Assembly: GCA_019425005.1 (NCBI GenBank)
Contig: JAHYYK010000004.1
Span: forward strand, 1 to 64,000
Origin: Collinsella sp.
Lineage (GTDB): Bacteria; Actinomycetota; Coriobacteriia; Coriobacteriales; Coriobacteriaceae
Direction of reading: 5' to 3'
DNA length: 64,000 bases
Both the position numbers and the translations under genes were made by a program. Below are positions 35,376-43,442 of this stretch, one piece after another (positions within the stretch are counted from its first letter, which is position 1; each line of letters starts with the position of its first letter). Under the pieces are notes generated by a model. That model ran no database searches and was not told the origin of the DNA. It saw only the letters and a program-made list of their open reading frames with translations.

Positions 35376-37685
35376 CTATTCAGAAAGATCGATTTCACCG
35401 TCGAAATCAAGCGCCTGGTTGTTCCTGTCGTAAAGAATGTCGGTGTCTTCCTTGACTCGGAACGGGCTCCAGTTCGCCTTTTCTCCTGTGGCGTATTTGA
35501 GCGCCCCTTCATTAAAAGGCTTGCCGTTAATTTTCACGTCGCCGATGCGCTCCAGCACGTTCACCCTTGTTGGCTTCACTCCGTCCTCGACACACTGCTC
35601 CATAGCTTCGCGGATCAAGTCGATCTTCTGCTGCTGCACCGACTTGCAGGCCTTTTTCGCAGCTTCTTGTCCCTTCGTCCATTTAGCCCTCGGGTCGTAC
35701 TCGCCCTCGCATTTCAGGTCCGCCAAGGCACCCGTCTCATCCGGCAGGTGCACCGGATACTCGAACCACAGGTTCTTCGGCTTGAAGCTGCGGAACTCGC
35801 GAAGCGTGCCCTCGATGCGCCATGCCGCCCACCCGCGCGACGATTCCTGCAGATTCTCGTGGATGGATTCCAGCTCGCGGCGCAACTCGATTGGTGCGCC
35901 GTTGGCGGGCTCGTTCGCCCACTTCTGCAAATCGTCCGCCGAGTCGATGCCGACGAACTTCTCATCGGAGCGCCATTCAGGCAGGTATTTGTCGAAAGCA
36001 GCCCATATGGCGTGCTGCCTGCGCCAGTCGTAGTGCGCCTTGGTGCACTCGTCGGTCAATTCCAACGCTGTCATGTCAAGCAGCGCATCGGGGTCTCGCG
36101 CGAAAACGCCCGAGCCGGACGCGCGGTCCATGGAGCGTTTCTGTCCCTGCAGGCCCTTGGAATGGTGGTGGCAGTAGATGACCGCGCAACCGACCTGCTG
36201 GGCGACCTTGTCGAACTGGTTGCAGAACGCCGCCATCTGGTCGGCGCTGTTCTCGTCTCCCGTGATGACCTTGTAGATCGGGTCGATCACCACGGCGATG
36301 GGGCGAGTCTTGAGCGCCCGGCGGATGAGCGACGGGGCCAGCCTGTCCATCGGCACGGAGCGCCCTCGCAGGTTCCAGATGTCGATGTTCTTCACGTTCT
36401 CGGGCGCATAGCCGAGCGCCTTGTACACGTCTTTAAAACGATGGAGGCAGCTCGCGGAATCAAGCTCGAGGTTGACGTAGAGCACCCTGCCCTGCGCGCA
36501 TTCCCAGCCGAACCACGGCTTTCCCTCGGCGAGCGACACGCACAGCTCGATGAGCGCGAACGACTTGCCCGCCTTGGACGGCCCCGCGAGCAGCATCTTG
36601 TGTCCCTGGCGCAGCACTCCGTCAATCAACGGAGGCGCGAGCTCCGGCATGTTCTCCCACTCGGATGCCAGGTTCTCGGGGTCGGGCAAATCGTCGGTGG
36701 TCTCCTGCATCCAGTCCCACCACTCGGACCAAGATGCCTTGCCGCACGGCCCGCTCACCAAACGCTGCCGCTCGCCCGAGCGCATGGCACCGGGCATCCT
36801 CGACAGGCGGCTCGGGTTCTTGTTCTGGGTGTCGGGGTCGAGACCGTTCTTGCGGCACACGTCGTACAGGCGCATGACGCGGTCGCGGTACTCGTTGTAG
36901 TCGCGGGCGTCGACCTTCACCACGGCGTGCAGGCTCTTCCTGCCCGAGTCCACGATGGCGGCGCACGGCAGCTGGAGCTCCTGCATGAGCGCCAGCTGCT
37001 TCTCCTTGGGAAGCGTGTCGGATTCGACCAGCGCGTACTTGAACTCGGAGATGTTGGCGTTGCCGACGCCCTTGCCGTCCAGCGGGTTGATGCGGATCCA
37101 TGCGCCGGCGCGGTCGTCGTAGGAGCCCAGCGCCTGCTCGATGGAGCCGTGCTTCTTCAGCTCGCGCATCAGCTCGCCGGCGGTGCGCGAGTAGCAGCCC
37201 TTCGATTTGGGGAGCCACTTGCCCTCGCGGTCCCAGCTCTCGCACACGTAGCCGACAATATCGTCCTCGTCGAACAGGTGGCCGAGGTACTCGACGAGCT
37301 CCTCGGGACCGGTCTTGTCGGTCTCGGGCAGCTCGACCGGCTCCACCCATGACGGGTCGATGAGTGCGGTCGAGATCTCGCCGTCCCACGACAGCGCCTC
37401 GCCCATTCCCTGGGACATGCGCGGCGGGACCCATCCGCGCTCGGTCGCCATCTTGGCGAGCGTGCCGGATTTGACTCTGGTCTGCCCCGAGCCGAATCCG
37501 CGCCATTTTCGCTCGCACTCGCCCTCGTGGTACCTGCCGGCGTCCCTGCGGCTCCATTCGTCCCACGCATCGAGCGGAAGCCCGCTCTCGTGGAGCGCCA
37601 TGCCGACGTCAAGCCATTCCTGGTAGTTGAGTGTTGACGGGTCGATTGCCGAGAGCGCGTCCAGAAGGTCGCTGTGGTCTTCCAT
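35376..37685 (-). CDS. Phage primase-helicase (PriCT-2 and RecA-like ATPase)
   Basis: 769 aa. The N-terminus is PriCT_2-like (LSAIDPSTLNYQEWLDVGMA, then WDEWSRRDAGRYHEGECERK). The middle shows a primase-type region (KNPSRLSRMPGAMRSGERQR). An RecA-like AAA_25 helicase follows: Walker A GPSKAGKSFAL at about 438-448, Walker B PIAVVIDPIYK and an arginine-finger YCHHHSKG. The C-terminal part is basic. It should open and prime the phage origin. ATG overlaps the HNH gene stop (TGATG). A much longer upstream in-frame reading is an out-of-frame shadow of that HNH gene. Confidence 0.85.
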   Translation of the reverse strand: MEDHSDLLDALSAIDPSTLNYQEWLDVGMALHESGLPLDAWDEWSRRDAGRYHEGECERKWRGFGSGQTRVKSGTLAKMATERGWVPPRMSQGMGEALSWDGEISTALIDPSWVEPVELPETDKTGPEELVEYLGHLFDEDDIVGYVCESWDREGKWLPKSKGCYSRTAGELMRELKKHGSIEQALGSYDDRAGAWIRINPLDGKGVGNANISEFKYALVESDTLPKEKQLALMQELQLPCAAIVDSGRKSLHAVVKVDARDYNEYRDRVMRLYDVCRKNGLDPDTQNKNPSRLSRMPGAMRSGERQRLVSGPCGKASWSEWWDWMQETTDDLPDPENLASEWENMPELAPPLIDGVLRQGHKMLLAGPSKAGKSFALIELCVSLAEGKPWFGWECAQGRVLYVNLELDSASCLHRFKDVYKALGYAPENVKNIDIWNLRGRSVPMDRLAPSLIRRALKTRPIAVVIDPIYKVITGDENSADQMAAFCNQFDKVAQQVGCAVIYCHHHSKGLQGQKRSMDRASGSGVFARDPDALLDMTALELTDECTKAHYDWRRQHAIWAAFDKYLPEWRSDEKFVGIDSADDLQKWANEPANGAPIELRRELESIHENLQESSRGWAAWRIEGTLREFRSFKPKNLWFEYPVHLPDETGALADLKCEGEYDPRAKWTKGQEAAKKACKSVQQQKIDLIREAMEQCVEDGVKPTRVNVLERIGDVKINGKPFNEGALKYATGEKANWSPFRVKEDTDILYDRNNQALDFDGEIDLSE

Positions 37686-38704
37686 CAGCTCTTCTCCTTT
37701 CTGTATTTCTTCTTCCTGCACTTTGGGCAATACTTCCCCCGCGGGCTGAACTTGCTGTAGGTCTCCCCGCATTTCTCGCACACGCCCAGGCCGTAGCTGC
37801 GCGTCGCCTTGCGGCCCGATTCGAGGCACTCGCGGCAGGTGCGCTGCGCCTTGTACTGCGGCCTGTATGTCTTGCCGCAGCACGGGCACTTGCGCGGCCT
37901 CAGCTCGGCGGTCACGATCGCCTCGTTCAGCTTCGCCATGGAGACGGCAGCGCGCAGCGACTCGGCATCGTGGTACGGGATGCCGTGCCTGTTGATGAAA
38001 AGCCGCTGCGCCTGCGTGACCATCACGAGGTTCTCGGGGTCGAAGTTGGTCATGTCGCGGTCGCCGAACATCACGCTCTCGCCCTTCTGGAGCTTTCGAC
38101 CGTGGACCTGCTCCCAGATGAGCCGGTGCTTCGGCTTCCACCATCCGTGGGCGCGGTCGTCGGCATCCTCTTTCGGCACCTTGACCTCGATATAGCCATC
38201 CCTGCTCACGCGCTCGGTGCCGATGGGGCACTCGTTGTGGACTTCATCGCCCTTCTTGAACTGGCACCTGCGGATGTTCGCCAACTTCGCCTCGTCCTTG
38301 ACGTAGTCGGTCAGCTTCTTGCCCTTGTTGGGCGGCACGGTGCCCGGCGCGAACCTGCCTCCATATGTGCCCTGCTTCAGGCCCAGCGTCGACTCGCGGT
38401 CTTTGAGCTGGGCAACCCTCAACCTTATATCGAACCTTTTATCGAACTCGTCGATGATCTCGCCCTGGCTGTGACCGGGGACGAATTCCCGCAGGAACTC
38501 GTCATACTCCGGGTGTTCCAGCCAACGGACGGTGGTGCTCATCAGCTTCACGCCGTGCCTGGACGTGTAGCTCTGTGCCGTCTCGCGCTTCGGTCGGTAG
38601 CCGAAAGCGCACTCGAAAGAAGCGAGAAGATCGTCCCATGAGCGGAATCGCGGGGCCATGTCGAGAAGCCACCTGTGTTCCGCCTTCGTCATGACCCTGC
38701 TCAT
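37685..38704 (-). CDS. HNH endonuclease with C-terminal zinc ribbons
   Basis: 339 aa. N-terminal HTH-like region (MTKAEHRWLLDMAPRFRSWD, FGYRPKRETAQSYTSRHGVK), an HNH core (KPKHRLIWEQVHGRKLQKGE to NFDPENLVMVTQAQRLFINR) as in phage HNH_3 enzymes, then CPCCGKTYRP, CRECLESG, CEKCGETYSK and CPKCRKKK zinc sites. Possibly a free-standing homing endonuclease. It sits upstream of the primase-helicase with 1-bp overlap. Confidence 0.85.
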   Translation of the reverse strand: MSRVMTKAEHRWLLDMAPRFRSWDDLLASFECAFGYRPKRETAQSYTSRHGVKLMSTTVRWLEHPEYDEFLREFVPGHSQGEIIDEFDKRFDIRLRVAQLKDRESTLGLKQGTYGGRFAPGTVPPNKGKKLTDYVKDEAKLANIRRCQFKKGDEVHNECPIGTERVSRDGYIEVKVPKEDADDRAHGWWKPKHRLIWEQVHGRKLQKGESVMFGDRDMTNFDPENLVMVTQAQRLFINRHGIPYHDAESLRAAVSMAKLNEAIVTAELRPRKCPCCGKTYRPQYKAQRTCRECLESGRKATRSYGLGVCEKCGETYSKFSPRGKYCPKCRKKKYRKEKS

Positions 38705-38709
38705 CGTCT

Positions 38710-38970
38710 TTAGGCCTTCAGCATCGCGGGGACGCTCGCGAGCTTCGCGCCGACCATCTCGGAGCGCGCGCGGATGATGCCAACGGCGGTGTTGGCGTTC
38801 TCGATGGCACGCGCGCCGACGTCTGAGACGGCCTTCGCGCGGTTGATCTCGCGCTCGATCGCCTCGTCATCGCCGTTGATGTCAAGCGACATCAGGTTGT
38901 CCAGCTCCTCGAAGAAGATGCCCTGCAGCGCGCTCAAGTCGGTCGAGCGCACGGTCTCGTGTCCTGCCAT
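38710..38970 (-). CDS. Phage hypothetical protein
   Basis: 86 aa, helical (SALQGIFFEELDNLMSLDIN, AKAVSDVGARAIENANTAVG). Start ATG at 38970 after AAAGGAC. A small phage early-region protein of unknown function. Confidence 0.6.
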   Translation of the reverse strand: MAGHETVRSTDLSALQGIFFEELDNLMSLDINGDDEAIEREINRAKAVSDVGARAIENANTAVGIIRARSEMVGAKLASVPAMLKA

Positions 38971-39001
38971 CTGTCTTGTCCTTTCCCTTTCTTTTGCGAG
39001 C

Positions 39002-39352
39002 TCATCGGTCTTCAACGCTCTTGCCGGCGATAATGCGGTCGGCCTTCATCTGCGACTTCAGGCACGGCTCGATCTCCTTGCGCAGCTTGTGCAGGCAGTC
39101 GATTGCCTTGTCGATGTCCTTGAGCGTCGCGCCCTTGACCGCGCACCTCCATAGGTACTTGAAGGCGCAGCACCACCACCAGACGGACATCGTGCTGCAC
39201 AGCGCCATGGCGGCAGGCCACATGGAGAGCGCCGACTTCATGGCACGGGAGCACGTGATGAACCCATTGCCCCTGTAGTGCTCGGGACATCCGGCATCCC
39301 TTGTCAGCGTTATCTCGTTTTCAGTCATGTCGACTCCCATCACTTGGCACAT
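39002..39352 (-). CDS. DUF3310-like phage protein
   Basis: 116 aa. CPEHYRGNGFITCSRAMKSA, then FKYLWRCAVKGATLKDIDKA and DCLHKLRKEI. The HY...KYLWR...K.A pattern recalls DUF3310 (SaV-like) proteins of phage early regions. GGAGG lies 7 nt before the ATG at 39352. Function unknown. Confidence 0.6.
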   Translation of the reverse strand: MCQVMGVDMTENEITLTRDAGCPEHYRGNGFITCSRAMKSALSMWPAAMALCSTMSVWWWCCAFKYLWRCAVKGATLKDIDKAIDCLHKLRKEIEPCLKSQMKADRIIAGKSVEDR

Positions 39353-39630
39353 CAGCGGTCCTCCCGTGGCGGCAGTCCGATATACGCGGCGATGCTCGCA
39401 ACGTTTTTCTCGTACTCGGCTACTTCTTCGTCCGACAGGTTGGGGCCGACGAAATTCCACAGCATCGCGCCGAACCCCTCTAGGAAACCGACGGCGCGAA
39501 TGGCGTTGCGGCGCTCTTCGGCATTGTTTTCAACATGCGGTGCTGGAAGCGTGATGTATGGTTCCGTTAATAAAGCCCGATTTGTTTTTCTATCCGCAAT
39601 CCACTGGTACACATCGGGGTGATCACTCAT
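39352..39630 (-). CDS. Phage hypothetical protein
   Basis: 92 aa beginning MSDHPDVYQWIADRKTNRAL; mostly helical, ending SIAAYIGLPPREDR. ATG overlaps the stop of the 57-aa gene (ATGA). No family recognised. The longer upstream reading is a shadow. Confidence 0.6.
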   Translation of the reverse strand: MSDHPDVYQWIADRKTNRALLTEPYITLPAPHVENNAEERRNAIRAVGFLEGFGAMLWNFVGPNLSDEEVAEYEKNVASIAAYIGLPPREDR

Positions 39631-39800
39631 CGCTCTACCTCCTTCGGCTCCCAGAAATTGCACCTGTTCCACGGCTGGCACTCGTGCGGCAGGTTGTGCC
39701 AGCACGTCAGGTACTTGGCATCGACCACGGTGCTCTTGACCGTGTGCGGGTTCTTGGCGAACCTGCACGTGGCGCAGCGCTTCCCCACCTGATCTGCCAT
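39627..39800 (-). CDS. 57-aa cysteine-rich phage protein
   Basis: Reads MADQVGKRCATCRFAKNPHT and then YLTCWHNLPHECQPWNRCNF. Six cysteines (CxxC, then CWHxxxxxC and C) suggest a zinc-binding fold. Coupled to both neighbours by 1-4 bp overlaps. Confidence 0.6.
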   Translation of the reverse strand: MADQVGKRCATCRFAKNPHTVKSTVVDAKYLTCWHNLPHECQPWNRCNFWEPKEVER

Positions 39801-40261
39801 CACATCGCCCCCGTGCTACCGTAGCCGTCCTCGCCGCGAGAGCTTTCCGGCAGGCTGTCGTACGTTGTAAACACGGCATTGACGAACGGCAGGAACACCA
39901 GCTGGGCTATTCGCTCCAGCGGGTAGACCGTGTAGGGCTCATCGCTCAGGTTCACCAGCTTGCAGCGAATCTCGCCGCGATAGCCGGGGTCGATGATTCC
40001 CGGCGCATTTGCGAGCGTGATGCCATGGTTGCAGCTGAGTCCCGAGCGAGGTGCCTGGAACGCGAACATGCCCTCCGGCATCGCCAGATGCACTCCCGTG
40101 CCGACCCACACCGACTTCCACGGTTCGATGGTGATTGGGTTGGGAATATTCGCCTTGAGGTCGCACCCGGCGTCTTCCACGCCGTGGGCGTACTTCGGCA
40201 AAAGGTCATCGCCGTCAAGCATGATCGGCACGACCTTGAGATTAGGTCCTTTGGGATTCAT
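39800..40261 (-). CDS. dut: dUTP diphosphatase
   Basis: 153 aa. Hydrolyses dUTP to dUMP, keeping uracil out of phage DNA. The five dUTPase motifs are visible: AGCDLKAN, PRSGLSCNHG, GIIDPGYRGEI, RIAQLVF and the C-terminal P-loop-like SRGEDGYGSTGAM. The start MNPKGPNLK at 40261 comes directly after the stop of the preceding gene. Confidence 0.95.
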   Translation of the reverse strand: MNPKGPNLKVVPIMLDGDDLLPKYAHGVEDAGCDLKANIPNPITIEPWKSVWVGTGVHLAMPEGMFAFQAPRSGLSCNHGITLANAPGIIDPGYRGEIRCKLVNLSDEPYTVYPLERIAQLVFLPFVNAVFTTYDSLPESSRGEDGYGSTGAM

Positions 40262-40262
40262 T

Positions 40263-40724
40263 TCATTTCTCCACTTTCTCAAACATTCCGCACGGTTCGT
40301 CATCTGATGTTCCGAAAGAGTCGTCATATGCTGCCGCCTGGGTTTTTGCAAATATCAACATGTCCACTTCTTGCATGCTCTCGGCACCGTAGAATGCCGG
40401 CATTTCCCAAATCTGCTTGTCGCAACGGTATGCGCGGCACACCTCGGGGCGTGCGGGATACACGGAGCAGCGATTAGTAGACGTGGTGAGATATGGACAG
40501 GTGAGATCAATGCTCCTGTCCATGCGCTTATGCGGTCTGATTCCATGCTTGATGACATAGGCTGACAGACGCACCATATCGAATGCACTCATTGGAATGA
40601 AACGCGAGCAGCATCGACCGCACCCTTCGCAGCTTCCGTTTGGTGTGTACAGATCTCGGACAGTCTGGGTTTTGCTTAGCGCGTGGTGGTACGCACGCGC
40701 GATATTGCTTTCACTGAGGCACAT
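40263..40724 (-). CDS. YkgJ-family cysteine-cluster protein
   Basis: 153 aa. CEGCGRCCSRFIPM, CPYLTTSTNRCSVYPARPEV, CRAYRC: the Cx2Cx2CC, Cx8C, PxxCRxYxC pattern of the YkgJ (PF03692) family, probably binding zinc or an iron-sulfur cluster. The family has no firm biochemical role and is uncommon in phages. Confidence 0.85.
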   Translation of the reverse strand: MCLSESNIARAYHHALSKTQTVRDLYTPNGSCEGCGRCCSRFIPMSAFDMVRLSAYVIKHGIRPHKRMDRSIDLTCPYLTTSTNRCSVYPARPEVCRAYRCDKQIWEMPAFYGAESMQEVDMLIFAKTQAAAYDDSFGTSDDEPCGMFEKVEK

Positions 40725-41026
40725 CAGTCTTCCTCGCTAACGACAATGCCGCCTTGGATAATCACGCGCTTGCCTTGGGCATCGTCAAAGAAAATCTCTT
40801 GGTCGTTCGATTCAATGTCGAACTTGCCGTGCCAGCTTTTGATCTCCTTGCCCGTGTTGTCGTAAAGCGTGACGGTACGGTTGATTCCACCGCTGAAATC
40901 GCTGCTCATGCTCTTGACCGAACGGCTGCACGATGAACATCCAGCCAGGCCGCAGACAATCACGATAGCCAGGACGGATACGACGAGGGCCGCGACGAAC
41001 GCGACCCTACGCTTGGTAATATTCAT
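40724..41026 (-). CDS. Phage-encoded lipoprotein
   Basis: 100 aa. N-terminal signal (KRRVAFVAALVVSVLAIVIV) ending in a lipobox LAGC, then a short exposed domain (INRTVTLYDNTGKEIKSWHG, FDDAQGKRVIIQGGIVVSEE). Surface lipoproteins in phage early/lysogeny regions often block superinfection; here that is only a hypothesis. Confidence 0.75.
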   Translation of the reverse strand: MNITKRRVAFVAALVVSVLAIVIVCGLAGCSSCSRSVKSMSSDFSGGINRTVTLYDNTGKEIKSWHGKFDIESNDQEIFFDDAQGKRVIIQGGIVVSEED

Positions 41027-41075
41027 TTGTTGGGTTCCTTTCTATTGAGGGAAATAATTGTTCCGGCATTTCCAG

Positions 41076-41210
41076 CTAGAGGTATCTCACCTTAATCCCG
41101 AGGTGCTCGCAGACGGTCTCGAATGCCTCTTGCGGTCCCATACCGCAGACGGTATCGACTTCGCTCCAACTGGTCACGCAGCCCCTCTTGCCGTCGTAGC
41201 GGAAGGCCAT
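41076..41210 (-). CDS. Short phage ORF, possibly a split C-terminal half
   Basis: 44 aa: MAFRYDGKRGCVTSWSEVDT, then CGMGPQEAFETVCEHLGIKV. In frame with the 45-aa ORF upstream, separated only by one TGA and nine sense codons. Either a separate small gene or the second half of a gene broken by a stop. Confidence 0.5.
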   Translation of the reverse strand: MAFRYDGKRGCVTSWSEVDTVCGMGPQEAFETVCEHLGIKVRYL

Positions 41211-41237
41211 GCACTCGGAATCCAGCCTGAGAAGCCC

Positions 41238-41375
41238 TCAGTCTCGCTTCACCGTCCACTCGATGTAGTCGATGTAGTAGCCCATCTTGCGCTCATCCAG
41301 CAGATACCAGGTGGTGTGCCTGCCGACATCGTTTGTCCAGACGCTCTTCTGCGTCAGCTTGTAGACGTCACCCAT
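41238..41375 (-). CDS. Short phage ORF, possibly a split N-terminal half
   Basis: 45 aa: MGDVYKLTQKSVWTNDVGRH, ending EWTVKRD then TGA. The same frame continues open for 53 further codons. Its ATG overlaps the stop of the next upstream gene. Function unknown. Confidence 0.5.
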   Translation of the reverse strand: MGDVYKLTQKSVWTNDVGRHTTWYLLDERKMGYYIDYIEWTVKRD

Positions 41376-41700
41376 TTTTCTTCGGCCACACTCTCTTGCC
41401 GCATTGGGGGCACCAGTTCCACGTACCGCTCACGTGGTAGTGCTCCTCGTCCTCGACCCTGCAGCCGCAAACGGAGCACTCGAAGCCGTTGTCGCAGGCA
41501 CCGTATTCGTTTTCGTCGTAGACGTTGTAGCAGACGCCGTGGTCGATGAGGTCTGCGATATGCCCCATCACGGTGCGCCAGTCAGTAGCCGGCGCCTTGG
41601 TGATTCTGGCAAGTGCCCTCTGCAGACTCTCACCGCCGAGCGAATCAACCGAACACAGTGCCAGCTTCTTCGCGATCTCGTCCAGTTCTTCGGTGGTCAT
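41368..41700 (-). CDS. Zinc-ribbon phage protein
   Basis: 110 aa. Helical start MTTEELDEIAKKLALCS, a DWRTVMGHIADLIDHGVCY segment and Cys pairs CSVCGC and CPQCGK. Related to the neighbour encoded at 41697-42074 (same start and ADLID motif), so the pair probably arose by duplication. Possibly DNA-binding. Confidence 0.65.
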   Translation of the reverse strand: MTTEELDEIAKKLALCSVDSLGGESLQRALARITKAPATDWRTVMGHIADLIDHGVCYNVYDENEYGACDNGFECSVCGCRVEDEEHYHVSGTWNWCPQCGKRVWPKKNG

Positions 41701-42074
41701 CGCTTGATCTCCTCCCCGCATTTCGGGCAATGAACCGGTTCGTAGGCCAGCATGTCTCCGAAGCCGATGTACTCCCAAAGTTGCCCGTCCCAATCGCAGC
41801 TTGAGCAGTGGAAGTAGCCGTCAGCCATCCGCTTGCCTGGAATAAACGGGTCTTGCTTGTGCTCGACAAGGTCGCGGCACATCGGACAGTCGATTAAATC
41901 GGCAAGAGCTCCCCAGTAATTCGCGTCACAGCTATCCAGTTGGCACAAAACCCATTTATCGCCGAACAGTCTCACACTGAGTGCCTTGCACTTATCACAG
42001 CTTTCGAATCCCTCGCAACAGCTGCGCAGGCGCAATTCTTTAGCTATCTCGCGCAATTCTTCATTGGTAATCAT
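41697..42074 (-). CDS. Zinc-ribbon phage protein, paralogue
   Basis: 125 aa. MITNEELREIAKELRLRSCC start, ALADLIDCPMCRDL, HCSSCDWDG and HCPKCGEEIK: several CxxC sites. Overlaps both neighbours by 4 bp. Role unknown. Confidence 0.65.
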   Translation of the reverse strand: MITNEELREIAKELRLRSCCEGFESCDKCKALSVRLFGDKWVLCQLDSCDANYWGALADLIDCPMCRDLVEHKQDPFIPGKRMADGYFHCSSCDWDGQLWEYIGFGDMLAYEPVHCPKCGEEIKR

Positions 42075-42301
42075 TCGTCCACCTTCTCCACGAGGTCGCG
42101 CGGATCCATCCGCATTGCATCGGCGAGCGCGAAAAGGTTGCCCACGCGCATGTCTCGCTGGCAGCGGATGAGAGCGCTAAGCGCACCGGGCGTGATGCCA
42201 GCCATCTGCGCCAACTGCTTCTGCGTCAGGTCATGGTCGGCTAGGTAGCGCTTGACCACCTTCTTGCTGACCTTATATTTGGTCGATGCCTTGGCTGTCA
42301 T
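42071..42301 (-). CDS. HTH (XRE-family) DNA-binding protein
   Basis: 76 aa. Helix-turn-helix YLADHDLTQKQLAQMAGITP then GALSALIRCQRDMRVGNLFA. A small Cro/CI-type regulator inside the early operon, perhaps acting on phage or host genes. Start ATG at 42301; the longer reading is a shadow. Confidence 0.75.
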   Translation of the reverse strand: MTAKASTKYKVSKKVVKRYLADHDLTQKQLAQMAGITPGALSALIRCQRDMRVGNLFALADAMRMDPRDLVEKVDE

Positions 42302-42573
42302 TCGCCCTCCTTCAGCTTGCGTCCGCAGAATGGGCAGTAACCGATGTCCTCGATGTAGGCGATCGCCGTCACGCCGGCACCGACGGTCTCTCCGCACGAG
42401 CCGTTGACTGAGACGTCGAGCTCCACGCTGGTATCCAGTTCAACTCTGATGATCGGTTCGCCGTCGTATCGGCGCGTCATGGTCATGGAGCCTACAGACC
42501 AGCTTCGGACATCTCGGCCAGGCGCAGAATGAACCGACGCGATGCGCGGGCCTCCGCAGAAATAGCAGCTCAT
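42298..42573 (-). CDS. Zinc-ribbon phage protein
   Basis: 91 aa, with CYFCGG at the N-terminus and YCPFCGRKL at the C-terminus enclosing a beta domain (IIRVELDTSVELDVSVNGSC). This CxxCG...CPFCGRKL layout is like phage Lar/restriction-alleviation-type zinc ribbons. Function not shown. Confidence 0.62.
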   Translation of the reverse strand: MSCYFCGGPRIASVHSAPGRDVRSWSVGSMTMTRRYDGEPIIRVELDTSVELDVSVNGSCGETVGAGVTAIAYIEDIGYCPFCGRKLKEGE

Positions 42574-42980
42574 CAATCCTCACCCCTCAGCTTGCGGATA
42601 CGGTCGAGAACGTTCTCAAATGCACGCTCGTCTCTATGCGCATCACAGTTAACGCTGCCATAAAGCGGACAACCGTTGCATTTGTTGGTGGCATTGAAGT
42701 ATCGACAGCCCGTCGGAACAACATCGCGTTCTGCCGCTCTTCCCAAGTCCTCTTCCAGCTTCTCCCAGCTGTCAGGCGTGGTGAGGTGCAGTCTCGTCGC
42801 TACGACTTGATGCGTAGAGGTCGATGAACCAAAATGCCCAAAGAACCACCATTCATCGGTCACACGTATATACATGAATTTGTCAGTGAAAAATTCGGTT
42901 CCATCACTGTCGTACAGTACTTGGGTGTCCAGCGGAATCTCGCGGCCCTCGGTATCTTTTGGTAACTCGATATTCGCCAT
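42573..42980 (-). CDS. Phage hypothetical protein
   Basis: 135 aa beginning MANIELPKDTEGREIPLDTQ after AGGTG. Its N-terminal half matches in pattern the N-terminus of the next gene (LPKDxxGxxxPxxTxxxYxxxGxxF). A Cys cluster CRYFNATNKCNGCPLYGSVN follows. Confidence 0.6.
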   Translation of the reverse strand: MANIELPKDTEGREIPLDTQVLYDSDGTEFFTDKFMYIRVTDEWWFFGHFGSSTSTHQVVATRLHLTTPDSWEKLEEDLGRAAERDVVPTGCRYFNATNKCNGCPLYGSVNCDAHRDERAFENVLDRIRKLRGED

Positions 42981-42985
42981 TGCTA

Positions 42986-43441
42986 TCACCTATCTAGCCC
43001 AAGCAGTACAAAGGATAGGTCGCGGTAAATGAGGATGCTGCCGCGAACCTTCACGGTCATTAGCTTCCCAAGGCTGCACATCCTGTAGACGGTCCTCAGG
43101 CTCACGTTGAAAGCCTCGGCCCATTCGTTGGGCGTTGCATACTCGGGGAGCGTGGATAGATTTACGCCCTTGTTGGCCTGTGCTGCATTCTGCGGGGTTG
43201 TCTTCTTGGGCCTGTTTACCAAAACGTCCTCGGCCCTGTACTCCGCGACCTTCTTCTTGCTTTCGAGATACAGCTTGTTGGTCTCGATGCACTCACTTCC
43301 GCTTCGCGCGAACCACCTTCTGGGTCTCGCCTCGAAAAAGAAATCAGACACATGAAACTGGTTACCGTTCTCGCGGTACATCATGGTTGTGCCGAACGGG
43401 ACGATCGCACCGCTCGCGTCCTTCGGTAATCCAATCGCCAT
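42986..43441 (-). CDS. Phage protein with C-terminal MerR/excisionase-like HTH
   Basis: 151 aa. N-terminal half paralogous to the previous entry. The C-terminal half has an HTH_17-type motif (TPNEWAEAFNVSLRTVYRMC, SLGKLMTVKVRGSILIYRDL) resembling excisionase or MerR-type winged helices. AAAGGAG lies 8 bp before the ATG. Confidence 0.65.
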   Translation of the reverse strand: MAIGLPKDASGAIVPFGTTMMYRENGNQFHVSDFFFEARPRRWFARSGSECIETNKLYLESKKKVAEYRAEDVLVNRPKKTTPQNAAQANKGVNLSTLPEYATPNEWAEAFNVSLRTVYRMCSLGKLMTVKVRGSILIYRDLSFVLLGLDR

Positions 43442-43442
43442 C

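Noticed and set aside
37686..38231. N-terminal extension of the primase-helicase to 951 aa
   Set aside because: This part is the alternative frame of the HNH endonuclease gene, has shadow-like Arg-rich composition, and a coupled ATG exists at 37685.
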